Source: Granulosicoccus sp964437945 | GTDB lineage: Bacteria > Pseudomonadota > Gammaproteobacteria > Granulosicoccales > Granulosicoccaceae | Assembly (NCBI GenBank): GCA_964437945.1 | Contig: CAYTJF010000264.1 | Coordinates: 1 to 7,912 of the forward strand | Direction: 5' to 3' | Length of the DNA stretch: 7,912 bases | Shown: one piece after another, positions 1 to 6,527 of the stretch | Numbering within the stretch: the first letter of the stretch is position 1 | Layout: the number at the start of each line of letters is the position of its first letter | The notes under the pieces: model-generated | The model's input: the letters and a program-made list of their open reading frames with translations, nothing else | The model's database searches: none | What the model was told of the DNA's origin: nothing | Translations under genes and position numbers: made by a program

Positions 1-1510
1 GCCCAGCCATATTGGTAGCAATAGTGACTTTGCCTGGTCGCCCAGCGTTCTCGACGATGTTCGCTTCACGTTCGTGCTGCTTGGCGTTGAGTACTTCGTG
101 ATCGATGCTTTTCTCTCGCAGCAGGTTAGCCAGATACTCGGACGTTTCGACCGATGTTGTTCCAACCAGCACGGGTTGTTGTCGATTAGCACAATCTTCA
201 ATGTCTTCAATAATGGCGTCGTACTTTTCTTTTTGTGTCAGAAAAACCTGATCGGCTTTGTCATCACGCACCATCTCACGATGAGTCGGAATAACCACGA
301 CCTCAAGCCCATAGATAGATTGAAATTCGAATGCTTCCGTATCGGCCGTGCCAGTCATGCCACTGAGCTTTTCATACATTCGGAAATAGTTCTGAAACGT
401 GATTGAGGCCAGTGTCTGGTTTTCACGTTGTATAGTGACACCTTCTTTCGCTTCAATGGCCTGATGTAAGCCATCTGACCAACGACGACCTGGCATAGTA
501 CGACCAGTAAATTCATCAACAATAATTATTTCATCGTTTTTGACAATATATTCAACGTCTTTGGTAAACAGGTTATGCGCGCGCATACCGGCATTCAGGT
601 GATGCATCAGAATGATATGACGCGGGTCGTATAAGCTCTCACCTTCTTGCAACAAGTCTGCTTCAACCAACAAACTCTCGACTGTATCGTGGCCTTGTTC
701 GGTCAGGTGTACCTGTTTGCTTTTTTCATCTACAGAAAAATCACCGTCACCCTCTTCTTCCATCTGACGTTGCATGCGCGGCACGAGCTTATTGATAGTG
801 ATATACATATCGCTATCGCCATCGGCTGGGCCGGAAATAATGAGTGGTGTACGGGCTTCGTCGATCAGGATGGAGTCAACTTCATCAATAATGGCGAAGT
901 TGAGCCCGCGTTGTACCTTTTGATCAAGGCTGTGCGCCATATTGTCGCGCAGGTAATCAAATCCAAATTCGTTATTGGTGCCATAGGTGACATCGCACGC
1001 ATAGGATGCACGACGCTGCTCTGTGTTGAGCCCATTGATAATGACTCCGACAGTCAAACCAAGAAATTTGTACAGGCTGCCCATCCATTCGGAGTCGCGT
1101 TGCGCAAGATAGTCATTGACAGTGATAACGTGAACACCTTTCTCAGTTAGCGCGTTCAAATAGACAGCCGTAGTTGCAACCAGCGTTTTACCTTCACCAG
1201 TGCGCATCTCGGCAATTTTGCCGCTGTCCAGAACCATGCCACCGATGAGCTGTACGTCGAAATGGCGCATATTAAGTGCGCGCACACCGGCCTCGCGGCA
1301 TACAGCAAATGCTTCAGCGGTCAGGGATTCGAGCGTCTCGCCGTTTCTCAGTCGCTCTCGAAACTCTTGGGTTTTCTCACGTAACTGATCATCCGACAGT
1401 GCCTGCATTTGCGGTTCGAGTGGCGTGATGTCGTCCACCAGGCGTGAGAGCTTCTTAACCATTCGGTCGTTGCTGCTACCGACAATCTTCTTGACTAAGT
1501 TACCTATCAT
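1..1510 (-). CDS. secA: Protein translocase ATPase SecA (N-terminal 503 residues, cut by window edge)
   Basis: SecA is the cytoplasmic motor ATPase that drives unfolded preproteins through the SecYEG channel in the inner membrane. Reading the minus strand from 1510 gives an uninterrupted frame to the window edge. Visible landmarks are the N-terminal helix with GSSNDR near residue 11, Walker A RTGEGKT at about 103-109, VNDYLAQRD at 131-139, YGTNNEFGFDYLRDNM at about 176-191, Walker B DEVD at 209-212, TPLIISGPA just after it, and later GRRWSDGLHQA and GMTGTADTEA. The frame leaves the window at IATNMAG in the second nucleotide-binding fold, so roughly the last 400 residues (zinc-binding tail included) are missing relative to the usual length of about 900. 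The ATG at 1510 matches the usual SecA N-terminus; a modest AAGG lies about 12 bases upstream. All key residues seen are intact. It lies downstream of the M23 gene on the same strand. Confidence 0.97.
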   Translation of the reverse strand, partial: MIGNLVKKIVGSSNDRMVKKLSRLVDDITPLEPQMQALSDDQLREKTQEFRERLRNGETLESLTAEAFAVCREAGVRALNMRHFDVQLIGGMVLDSGKIAEMRTGEGKTLVATTAVYLNALTEKGVHVITVNDYLAQRDSEWMGSLYKFLGLTVGVIINGLNTEQRRASYACDVTYGTNNEFGFDYLRDNMAHSLDQKVQRGLNFAIIDEVDSILIDEARTPLIISGPADGDSDMYITINKLVPRMQRQMEEEGDGDFSVDEKSKQVHLTEQGHDTVESLLVEADLLQEGESLYDPRHIILMHHLNAGMRAHNLFTKDVEYIVKNDEIIIVDEFTGRTMPGRRWSDGLHQAIEAKEGVTIQRENQTLASITFQNYFRMYEKLSGMTGTADTEAFEFQSIYGLEVVVIPTHREMVRDDKADQVFLTQKEKYDAIIEDIEDCANRQQPVLVGTTSVETSEYLANLLREKSIDHEVLNAKQHEREANIVENAGRPGKVTIATNMAG

Positions 1511-1593
1511 GAATTTTCAAAACCTTAAAAAGCCGCCATAGCGGTTCTTATTCGAGGTCGAATCAACGACCAATCGCGTGTTGTTGACCAGTA

Positions 1594-1617
1594 CCGTTAA
1601 TCGACCTGTTTTAACGG
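1594..1617 (-). repeat. Perfect 7-bp inverted repeat in the secA leader
   Basis: CCGTTAA at 1594-1600 and TTAACGG at 1611-1617 are exact reverse complements separated by 10 bases. In a secA leader transcript this could form a 7-bp hairpin about 85 bases before the start codon; as DNA it could be a dyad operator. It lies in the 181-base gap between the M23 gene and secA. That gap has no convincing ORF starting with ATG, so no SecM-like leader peptide was found. The role is unknown. Confidence 0.45.
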
Positions 1618-1647
1618 CCTGTTGTATCGACCTACCTTTATTGCCAC

Positions 1648-1656
1648 ATTATGACA
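1648..1656 (-). promoter_or_regulatory. Candidate extended -10 promoter for secA
   Basis: Read on the minus strand, 1656-1648 is TGTCATAAT, a TGn extension followed by a hexamer matching TATAAT at five of six positions. No good -35 hexamer is seen at the usual distance, which is tolerated at extended -10 promoters. It would start transcription near 1641, giving a secA leader of about 130 bases that contains the 1594-1617 inverted repeat. Read-through from the upstream M23 gene is the alternative, since no convincing terminator separates the genes. Confidence 0.33.
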
Positions 1657-1691
1657 CCCATGCGACTCTCATGTGTATGGCACGGGCAAGG

Positions 1692-2603
1692 TTACTGAAT
1701 GAAAAAACCCGGATCAATCGGCTCCCCATCCAATCGAACCTCAATGTGCACATGCGGACCCGTGGAGCGACCCGTAGAGCCCAAAGTGGCAATAGTTTCG
1801 CCTTTTTTGACTCTTTCACCCGACTTTACCAGTATCGCCTGATTATGCGCATACCGAGTACTAAGCCCATCTACGTGCTCGATTTCAACCAAATTGCCGT
1901 AGCCCAAATTTTTTCCGGAAAAGGTCACAATTCCATCTGCCAGCGCCAAAATCGGTTCACCAGTCTGACCGCTAAAATCAAGGCCAAGGTGCTCAATTTG
2001 CTCACCGGTAATTGGATCTTTTCGAAAGCCAAATCCGGAGCTTCTGCGACCCTTGGCAACCGGCCGACCAGATATTCTTTGATCGTATGCCATTCGGCGG
2101 ATATCGAATACGGTTCGCATCGTTTCGCTACTCTCAGACATATGGGCAATACGACGCTTTAAAAGCCCTATTTGTTCCATAAACGACTGTTCCTTCCAAT
2201 CCAGCAATGGTGATTGCAGATCGAATTCACCGTCGTTGAGCTCAGCCTGCTCTGCCAGTTTGACGAAAAGGGCATGCAGACGCAGAAGCTCAGCCCGCAA
2301 GTGTCCTAATTGACTGACGGTTTCCGCCTGGTCAGCAAATGACAAATCTGTCGACCGGTCAATCTTGCCAGATTGCACTGAATGGTTCGCGGGTAATGCG
2401 TCGTCATCTGAAAAACTGGCAGGAATGACGACGATTCCCTGCTGCTCAACCGACACTGCTTGACCAGCTAAAAAACCACCAAGGGTACTTAAGGTAACAA
2501 TTGATACTAGTAAGAACATCGAGCCAAGCGCTCGCCTGTCAGAGAGCGTATCCTTTAAACGGGTTTTGATATGGTCGTAAAATAACTTCAGCACGCTGGT
2601 CAT
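1692..2603 (-). CDS. Membrane-anchored M23 family zinc metallopeptidase (cell-wall hydrolase type)
   Basis: Predicted periplasmic peptidoglycan endopeptidase or an activator of cell-wall hydrolysis. The LytM/M23 family cleaves peptide cross-links in murein. Numbering from the ATG at 2603 (303 residues): a cytoplasmic stretch, one membrane segment at about 26-50 (MFLLVSIVTLSTLGGFLAG), a probable coiled-coil region at about 93-165 with QLGHLRAELLRLHALF, then the M23 domain. Zinc ligands are present: H205 and D209 in HLGLD, and H286 in the GPHVH motif; H253 in RYAH and H284 complete the active site. The protein ends with the usual PIDPGFFIQ tail, so it looks catalytically competent and complete. 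An ATG at 2663 would add 20 residues, but that codon overlaps the dciA start on the other strand. I chose 2603 because it leaves 58 bases between the divergent genes. Neither start has a good ribosome-binding site. An M23 gene beside secA and dciA is common in gammaproteobacteria. Confidence 0.92.
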   Translation of the reverse strand: MTSVLKLFYDHIKTRLKDTLSDRRALGSMFLLVSIVTLSTLGGFLAGQAVSVEQQGIVVIPASFSDDDALPANHSVQSGKIDRSTDLSFADQAETVSQLGHLRAELLRLHALFVKLAEQAELNDGEFDLQSPLLDWKEQSFMEQIGLLKRRIAHMSESSETMRTVFDIRRMAYDQRISGRPVAKGRRSSGFGFRKDPITGEQIEHLGLDFSGQTGEPILALADGIVTFSGKNLGYGNLVEIEHVDGLSTRYAHNQAILVKSGERVKKGETIATLGSTGRSTGPHVHIEVRLDGEPIDPGFFIQ

Positions 2604-2661
2604 CTTTATGCCGGCTGAACGAACGGCGTGCTTGGTCGAGGCTGTAAACAGTAATTTATTC

Positions 2662-3090
2662 ATGAAAAAATTTAATGATTTAGTCGATCAGGAGGTTAAA
2701 CAAGCACTGCGTGATGATCATAAGATCAGACAGCTAGTCGCACAGATTATGCCGCCCGAGAGTCTTTCGCATGTACAATTTTGCCGCATCGAAAACCGCG
2801 TATTAAAAATCACGCTGGACAATGCTAGCTGGCTGGCGCGTCTTCGTTTTATCTCACGCCAACTAATTGACGAGTTAAGCCGAGCTGGAATCACAGTTGT
2901 CGACATAACCTGGCATGTTGCGCCCGAAAAAAACACAGTGGAACCGCGTCCAATTGCTACACGATCACGCGCGCGCTCAAAGGCATCAGCCAATATTCTA
3001 CGAGCCACAGCCGAATCAATGGAAGCAGATGATTTGCAACGGGCGCTGTTGAAAGTGGCGAAGCAGATGAATAAAGAAAAAGAGAAATAA
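2662..3090 (+). CDS. dciA: DciA/DUF721 family replicative helicase loader
   Basis: DciA assists loading of the DnaB replicative helicase in bacteria that lack the phage-derived DnaC or DnaI loaders; it acts in the cytoplasm at initiation. The 142-residue product has a compact KH-like DUF721 domain at about 1-88, opening with MKKFNDLV, then PPESLSHVQFCRIENRVLKI and the family signature NASWLARLRF with W57, ending near VDITWHVAP. A basic, probably flexible linker (RSRARSKAS) follows, then a short helical tail (DDLQRALLKVAKQM) like that seen in gammaproteobacterial members. The ATG at 2662 is preferred because homologues, as I recall them, begin just before the NDL-type motif; an in-frame ATG at 2608 would add 18 residues of unrelated-looking sequence. 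No clear Shine-Dalgarno precedes either start. The family assignment rests on remembered family features, not a search. Confidence 0.85.
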   Translation: MKKFNDLVDQEVKQALRDDHKIRQLVAQIMPPESLSHVQFCRIENRVLKITLDNASWLARLRFISRQLIDELSRAGITVVDITWHVAPEKNTVEPRPIATRSRARSKASANILRATAESMEADDLQRALLKVAKQMNKEKEK

Positions 3091-3157
3091 GGAGAACATA
3101 GGATATTAATTTTATATCCCTTACTCTTTATTTAGTTGCCGTTTTTGCCCACCTACT

Positions 3158-4558
3158 ATGCAATGTAATCACGTTATTGTTGGAGACGGATTAACAGCCG
3201 CCGAGTTTGCGACGACACGACCTTGCAAACCAGGCGATAGCATCACCATCGTTGGCCCCAATGTAGACGAATTGGGTCGCGGTGTTGCTTATGCGAAAGC
3301 GGCATCAGATGTTCCTTGGCGATACGCCTATCTTTTGAACTCTCCCGCGCGCAGTGTAGATAGTGAGTTTGGCAACTGGCTTGGTGAGCAGTGGGAATAC
3401 TTGGCAAACATGATGTCAGGGCGATCACCTGATTGGTTGGGCGCAGCACGGCCCTATGTTGAAAACGATCAGTTCGCAAGTCTTAACGCGCCACGCGAAA
3501 TCTTTGGCGATTTTCTAAAAGCCAGAACAAGTGAGAAAATTGAAACGATGCGCCATGATGGCGTTCATATTCAACTGCTTGCAAGCCGTGTTGAGTGTAT
3601 AAAACCTACCGCTACCGGTTTAACAGTTTTCACCAATGATAATCAAAAAATTCAGGCACGCACAGTTGATGTAGCTACAGGTGGTCCGCAGAATCAGCGG
3701 CTTGACGGTGATGATGGCGAACACGGTTTTGCAGAATTATTTGGCAACGAATTTGAAATTGCAGATAAATTAAAGTCTGGTGGCAAGATAATCTGCATTG
3801 GTACCGGCGCCGCCATGCTGGATTTACTGCGTTTCTGTCAGTCGATTCAACCTGAATCGCAAATCGGGTTCACGGCTATTTCGCCCAAAGGTAAAACACT
3901 TGATGCGCTGCGACCGTCTGCTGATTTCAAACCCACTAAATATGAATTAACAAAAACTTTCGACTGCGCAGATGAGTTTTTATCGGCAATAATTAACATT
4001 CAGAAAAACGCTTTGACAGCTGGCGATACATTGTACGAAACGCGTGTAGGGTTACGCGAGTTATTTATTGATACAGGCTTAATTGAATTTATTCCAGACA
4101 TCAATGAAGCACGTAAAGTTTCTGTCCCACTGTTCAAACACTTTGAAGGAGGCACTCGCGACAGCATTGATGATCTAAATCGATTAATAAAGGCGGGTCA
4201 AGCAAACCTTATTGCAGGCAAGGTACAACACATAGAGCATGTAGGTGCACAGGCAATTGTGTATTACTCGGATAAATCCGGTAACACACAGTCAATACAA
4301 TCAAACGTGGTAGTCAATTGTGCAGGCCCTGGCACTGCCAAACGTTTTGATACTTTAACCAGCGATATATTAGCGAAGAACTGGATATCTGTTTGCGAGC
4401 ATAGTGATGGCATAGTGGTTGGAGCAGGCGGACAAAGCGCAGTCAAGGGTTTGCGTTATCTTGGCCCCGCAGTAACCAGTATTGGCAACTCAGTTGAACC
4501 GGTTCCACTTTATGATGCTTCTCGGCTAAGACGCGCCGTGCAGAAATTCAATAAATAG
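3158..4558 (+). CDS. FAD/NAD(P)-binding oxidoreductase-like protein of the YdhS/COG4529 type
   Basis: Predicted flavoprotein of 466 residues, substrate unknown. It starts directly with a Rossmann strand, HVIVGDGLTAAEF (about 5-17), a variant of the GxGxxG dinucleotide motif. LLNSPARSVD at about 59-68 and NAPREIFGDFL at 110-120 match the HLLNVPA and YGDYL regions I recall for this family. An ATGG motif (174-177) typical of two-dinucleotide flavoproteins follows, then a second nucleotide-binding motif IICIGTGAAMLDLL (211-224), and C-terminal VVVNCAGPG (384-392) and RYLGPAVTSIGN (433-444). No signal peptide or membrane segment is seen, so it is probably cytoplasmic. The ATG at 3158 has no Shine-Dalgarno, but the Rossmann fold begins at once, so little can be missing upstream. 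It follows dciA by 67 bases and converges on dctM with 19 bases between stops. It could be co-transcribed with dciA. Nothing nearby identifies its reaction. Confidence 0.8.
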   Translation: MQCNHVIVGDGLTAAEFATTRPCKPGDSITIVGPNVDELGRGVAYAKAASDVPWRYAYLLNSPARSVDSEFGNWLGEQWEYLANMMSGRSPDWLGAARPYVENDQFASLNAPREIFGDFLKARTSEKIETMRHDGVHIQLLASRVECIKPTATGLTVFTNDNQKIQARTVDVATGGPQNQRLDGDDGEHGFAELFGNEFEIADKLKSGGKIICIGTGAAMLDLLRFCQSIQPESQIGFTAISPKGKTLDALRPSADFKPTKYELTKTFDCADEFLSAIINIQKNALTAGDTLYETRVGLRELFIDTGLIEFIPDINEARKVSVPLFKHFEGGTRDSIDDLNRLIKAGQANLIAGKVQHIEHVGAQAIVYYSDKSGNTQSIQSNVVVNCAGPGTAKRFDTLTSDILAKNWISVCEHSDGIVVGAGGQSAVKGLRYLGPAVTSIGNSVEPVPLYDASRLRRAVQKFNK

Positions 4559-4577
4559 GGACTAAACGCTTACCGTA

Positions 4578-5870
4578 TTACTTCATTAATGAAGGTAGAA
4601 ACAGAGCAATCGACGGCACCATGACCAGTAAGATTAGTCGAATGATATCGGCAATCCAGAATGGCGTTACACCTTTAAAAATGGTTTTTACCGACACATC
4701 TTTTAGAACCCCTTTAAGCACAAAGACATTAAGCCCGATCGGCGGTGTAATAAGGCTGATTTCTGTGGCCACCACAACCAGTATGCCAAACCAGATAATG
4801 TCCATACCCAGCCCTTCCACCAGTGGCGCAAAAATCGGTACGGTTAGTAAAATCATCGACAAAGACTCGAACACGCAGCCCAGTATTAAATAGATAATCA
4901 GGATGATGACAATAACGCCTATCGGCGATACATCGAAACTGTTAACAATATTAATGAGCCCATCTGGCAGACCTGCGCGATTAACAAAGTTGGAAAAAAT
5001 CATGGCACCAAACACCACCATGAATAGCTTGGCCGTGGTGAGCGCGGTTTCACGAGTTACCTCCAGTAACACGTTCCAGCTCAGTACACGACGCATTGCT
5101 GCTATAACAATAGCACCTGCGGCTCCCATGCCAGCAGCTTCTGTTGGAGTGAACGCACCTATATAAATTCCACCGATGACAAATACAAACAAACCCAACG
5201 TCGTCCAGACATCTAACAACGCACGCAATCGTTCACCCCAAGTACATCTGTCACCCGCCGGACCTGCAGCTGGGTTACGTCTAACCACGAACATAACCGC
5301 ACCAAGATAAAACAAAACCCCAACCAGCCCTGGCAATATACCGGCAATAAATAACTTGCCGACAGATGCATTAGTGATAAGACCATAGATAACCAGAATG
5401 ACGCTCGGTGGTATCAGGATTCCAAGCGTACCGCCGGCGGCAATGGATGCCGTGGCTAGTTGGTCGCTGTATTTATAGCGACGCATTTCCGGCATAGACA
5501 CTTTAGACATGGTCGCAGCAGTTGCCAGTGAAGATCCGCAGATAGCTGAGAACATTCCGCACGCGCAGATAGTTGACATAGCCAAACCACCACGACGATG
5601 ACCCAGAAATACAAAAGCAGCCCGGTATAGCTCTTTTGCCATACCACCACGTTCAACCATCAAACCCATTAAAATAAACAATGGCACGACCGACAGACCA
5701 TAGGATTGACTTGAATCAATGACCAGGCGACTGGCGCTTGACATAGCGGCCCTAAAACTTGCCTCGTAAGTAAAACCAACCACACCAACCAAGCCCAATG
5801 CGATACCCAGTGGCATGCGCATAAAAGCCAACACAAGAACGGCTGCAAATCCGAGCAATGAAGCGGTCAT
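4578..5870 (-). CDS. dctM: TRAP transporter large permease subunit (DctM family)
   Basis: The large membrane subunit carries the translocation path of a sodium-driven TRAP (tripartite ATP-independent periplasmic) importer and belongs to the ion transporter superfamily. The 430-residue product is of normal length and almost entirely hydrophobic, with about 11-12 membrane segments. Family landmarks are CGSSLATAATM at 111-121, GGTLGILIPPSVI at 146-158, FTPTEAAG at 240-247 and LITPPIGLNVFVLKG at 373-387. The two PP-containing re-entrant hairpins are expected to hold sodium and substrate. Its ATG overlaps the dctQ stop codon in an ATGA (5867-5870), so it is probably translationally coupled to DctQ. 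No DctQ-DctM fusion is present. The C-terminal codons contain the 14-bp palindrome CTTCATTAATGAAG (4581-4594), likely incidental. Lower-case substrate specificity cannot be read from this subunit. Confidence 0.95.
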   Translation of the reverse strand: MTASLLGFAAVLVLAFMRMPLGIALGLVGVVGFTYEASFRAAMSSASRLVIDSSQSYGLSVVPLFILMGLMVERGGMAKELYRAAFVFLGHRRGGLAMSTICACGMFSAICGSSLATAATMSKVSMPEMRRYKYSDQLATASIAAGGTLGILIPPSVILVIYGLITNASVGKLFIAGILPGLVGVLFYLGAVMFVVRRNPAAGPAGDRCTWGERLRALLDVWTTLGLFVFVIGGIYIGAFTPTEAAGMGAAGAIVIAAMRRVLSWNVLLEVTRETALTTAKLFMVVFGAMIFSNFVNRAGLPDGLINIVNSFDVSPIGVIVIILIIYLILGCVFESLSMILLTVPIFAPLVEGLGMDIIWFGILVVVATEISLITPPIGLNVFVLKGVLKDVSVKTIFKGVTPFWIADIIRLILLVMVPSIALFLPSLMK

Positions 5871-6445
5871 GAGGCGTCCTGTTGTTCGGCCTTAGCCTGC
5901 TCAGCACCAACCCCTAAGTTTTGCTCAACAACATTTTCAACGCTATACCCCGGCCTGGTGAGCACACTGAGTAACTTAAGCAATGTAATAGCCGCGGCAG
6001 TAAATATCATTGCAGTGATAAAACCAACTACCGGGTAACGAGGTATGTTGAGATACTCGGTGACATCCCCATCTTCGAACGCACGCGTGGCATAGTCGAA
6101 AACGCGACTACCAAGTTTTAAAGAAATATAAAACGTTATTGATAGAAAGATAATGGAAATAAACCAGCCAAGATATCCCCGTTTGAAGTGCGGTATAAGA
6201 TCAACAATAATGTGATCGTGACGGGAAAACATCAATGGAAAAGAAAAGAATGTAATAGCTCCCATACAGATCTCAACAAGCTCAACTGTACCGACCAACG
6301 GCCTGGGAGGATTGAAGAAATATCGACCGATGACATCCACGCACGTAATGCCCACCAACAAAAGCAGGATCATCGCAGCAATGTTGGCAGAAAAAAGGCT
6401 AACGGAGTCCGTTAGCCTTTCCAGCTTTGCTAGAGTACGTTTCAT
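5867..6445 (-). CDS. dctQ: TRAP transporter small permease subunit (DctQ family)
   Basis: The small four-helix inner-membrane subunit pairs with DctM and helps dock the loaded binding protein. The product has 192 residues with membrane segments at about 18-40, 52-73, 91-110 and 137-160. The family region between helices 1 and 2 is clear: VDVIGRYFFNPPRPLVGTVE (36-55), followed by SRHDHIIVDLIP at 74-85. A charged C-terminal tail (EQAKAEQQD) follows. The ATG at 6445 gives a normal basic, amphipathic N-terminus (MKRTLAKLERL) before helix 1; a start at M25 would cut into helix 1. The ribosome-binding region is weak (AACGG). It lies 82 bases after dctP and overlaps dctM by 4 bases. Unusually, codons 9-19 contain an intrinsic-terminator-like hairpin and T6 tract in the direction of transcription. 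Confidence 0.93.
   Translation of the reverse strand: MKRTLAKLERLTDSVSLFSANIAAMILLLLVGITCVDVIGRYFFNPPRPLVGTVELVEICMGAITFFSFPLMFSRHDHIIVDLIPHFKRGYLGWFISIIFLSITFYISLKLGSRVFDYATRAFEDGDVTEYLNIPRYPVVGFITAMIFTAAAITLLKLLSVLTRPGYSVENVVEQNLGVGAEQAKAEQQDAS
6391..6420 (-). terminator. Intrinsic-terminator-like hairpin inside the 5' end of dctQ
   Basis: On the minus strand the transcript reads GGCUAACGG-ACU-CCGUUAGCC followed at once by six U (6396-6391), with three extra A-U pairs extending the stem from AAA at 6420-6418. The arms are perfect over 12 bases with a 3-base loop. On the plus strand only three T follow the stem, so the orientation favours transcription from dctP into dctQ. It occupies bases 26-55 of the dctQ coding frame instead of the 82-base gap. 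Ribosomes translating dctQ would block the hairpin, so any termination should depend on dctQ translation. Confidence 0.7.
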
Positions 6446-6447
6446 TA

Positions 6448-6454
6448 CCGTTAA
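6448..6454 (-). promoter_or_regulatory. dctQ ribosome-binding region that can pair with the terminator 3' arm
   Basis: Just upstream of the dctQ ATG the minus strand reads UUAACGG, the only Shine-Dalgarno-like sequence present. It repeats the UAACGG of the hairpin 5' arm and is complementary to CCGUUAG in the 3' arm (6415-6409), giving seven pairs including one G-U. Pairing here and formation of the terminator are mutually exclusive. The pairing is visible in the sequence; the regulatory role is inferred. Confidence 0.35.
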
Positions 6455-6527
6455 GAACTAATTGCTAATGCTTAATTTCTTTACTGAATTCACACCATAA
6501 ATACAGCATTGAATTCGAACATTGATT

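Noticed and set aside
74..1388. Plus-strand ORFs of 62-167 codons opposite secA
   Set aside because: They lie antisense to an unbroken, clearly homologous secA frame and their translations show no recognisable domain.
1527..1545. Hairpin with T5 tract just before secA on the minus strand
   Set aside because: The uninterrupted stem is only CCGC/GCGG (4 bp), too weak for a terminator, and it would block secA expression.
1578..2162. 194-codon plus-strand ORF opposite the M23 gene
   Set aside because: It is the shadow of the conserved peptidase domain, whose zinc-binding motifs are on the minus strand.
3101..3119. GGATAT-N7-ATATCC hairpin after dciA
   Set aside because: A 6-bp AT-rich stem with no uninterrupted T run afterwards; not a convincing terminator.
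4581..4594. Perfect 14-bp palindrome CTTCATTAATGAAG at the end of dctM
   Set aside because: It falls within the last codons of dctM, has no loop-forming spacer or T tract, and is AT-rich; it was considered as a bidirectional terminator for the convergent genes but is weak.
5867..6445. Starting dctQ at M25 so that the hairpin becomes intergenic
   Set aside because: This would remove the basic N-terminus and part of the first membrane helix, and no ribosome-binding site precedes that ATG.
6485..6516. Two TGAATTC copies in the dctP-dctQ gap
   Set aside because: Short, self-palindromic and AT-rich; likely chance, with no link to a promoter.
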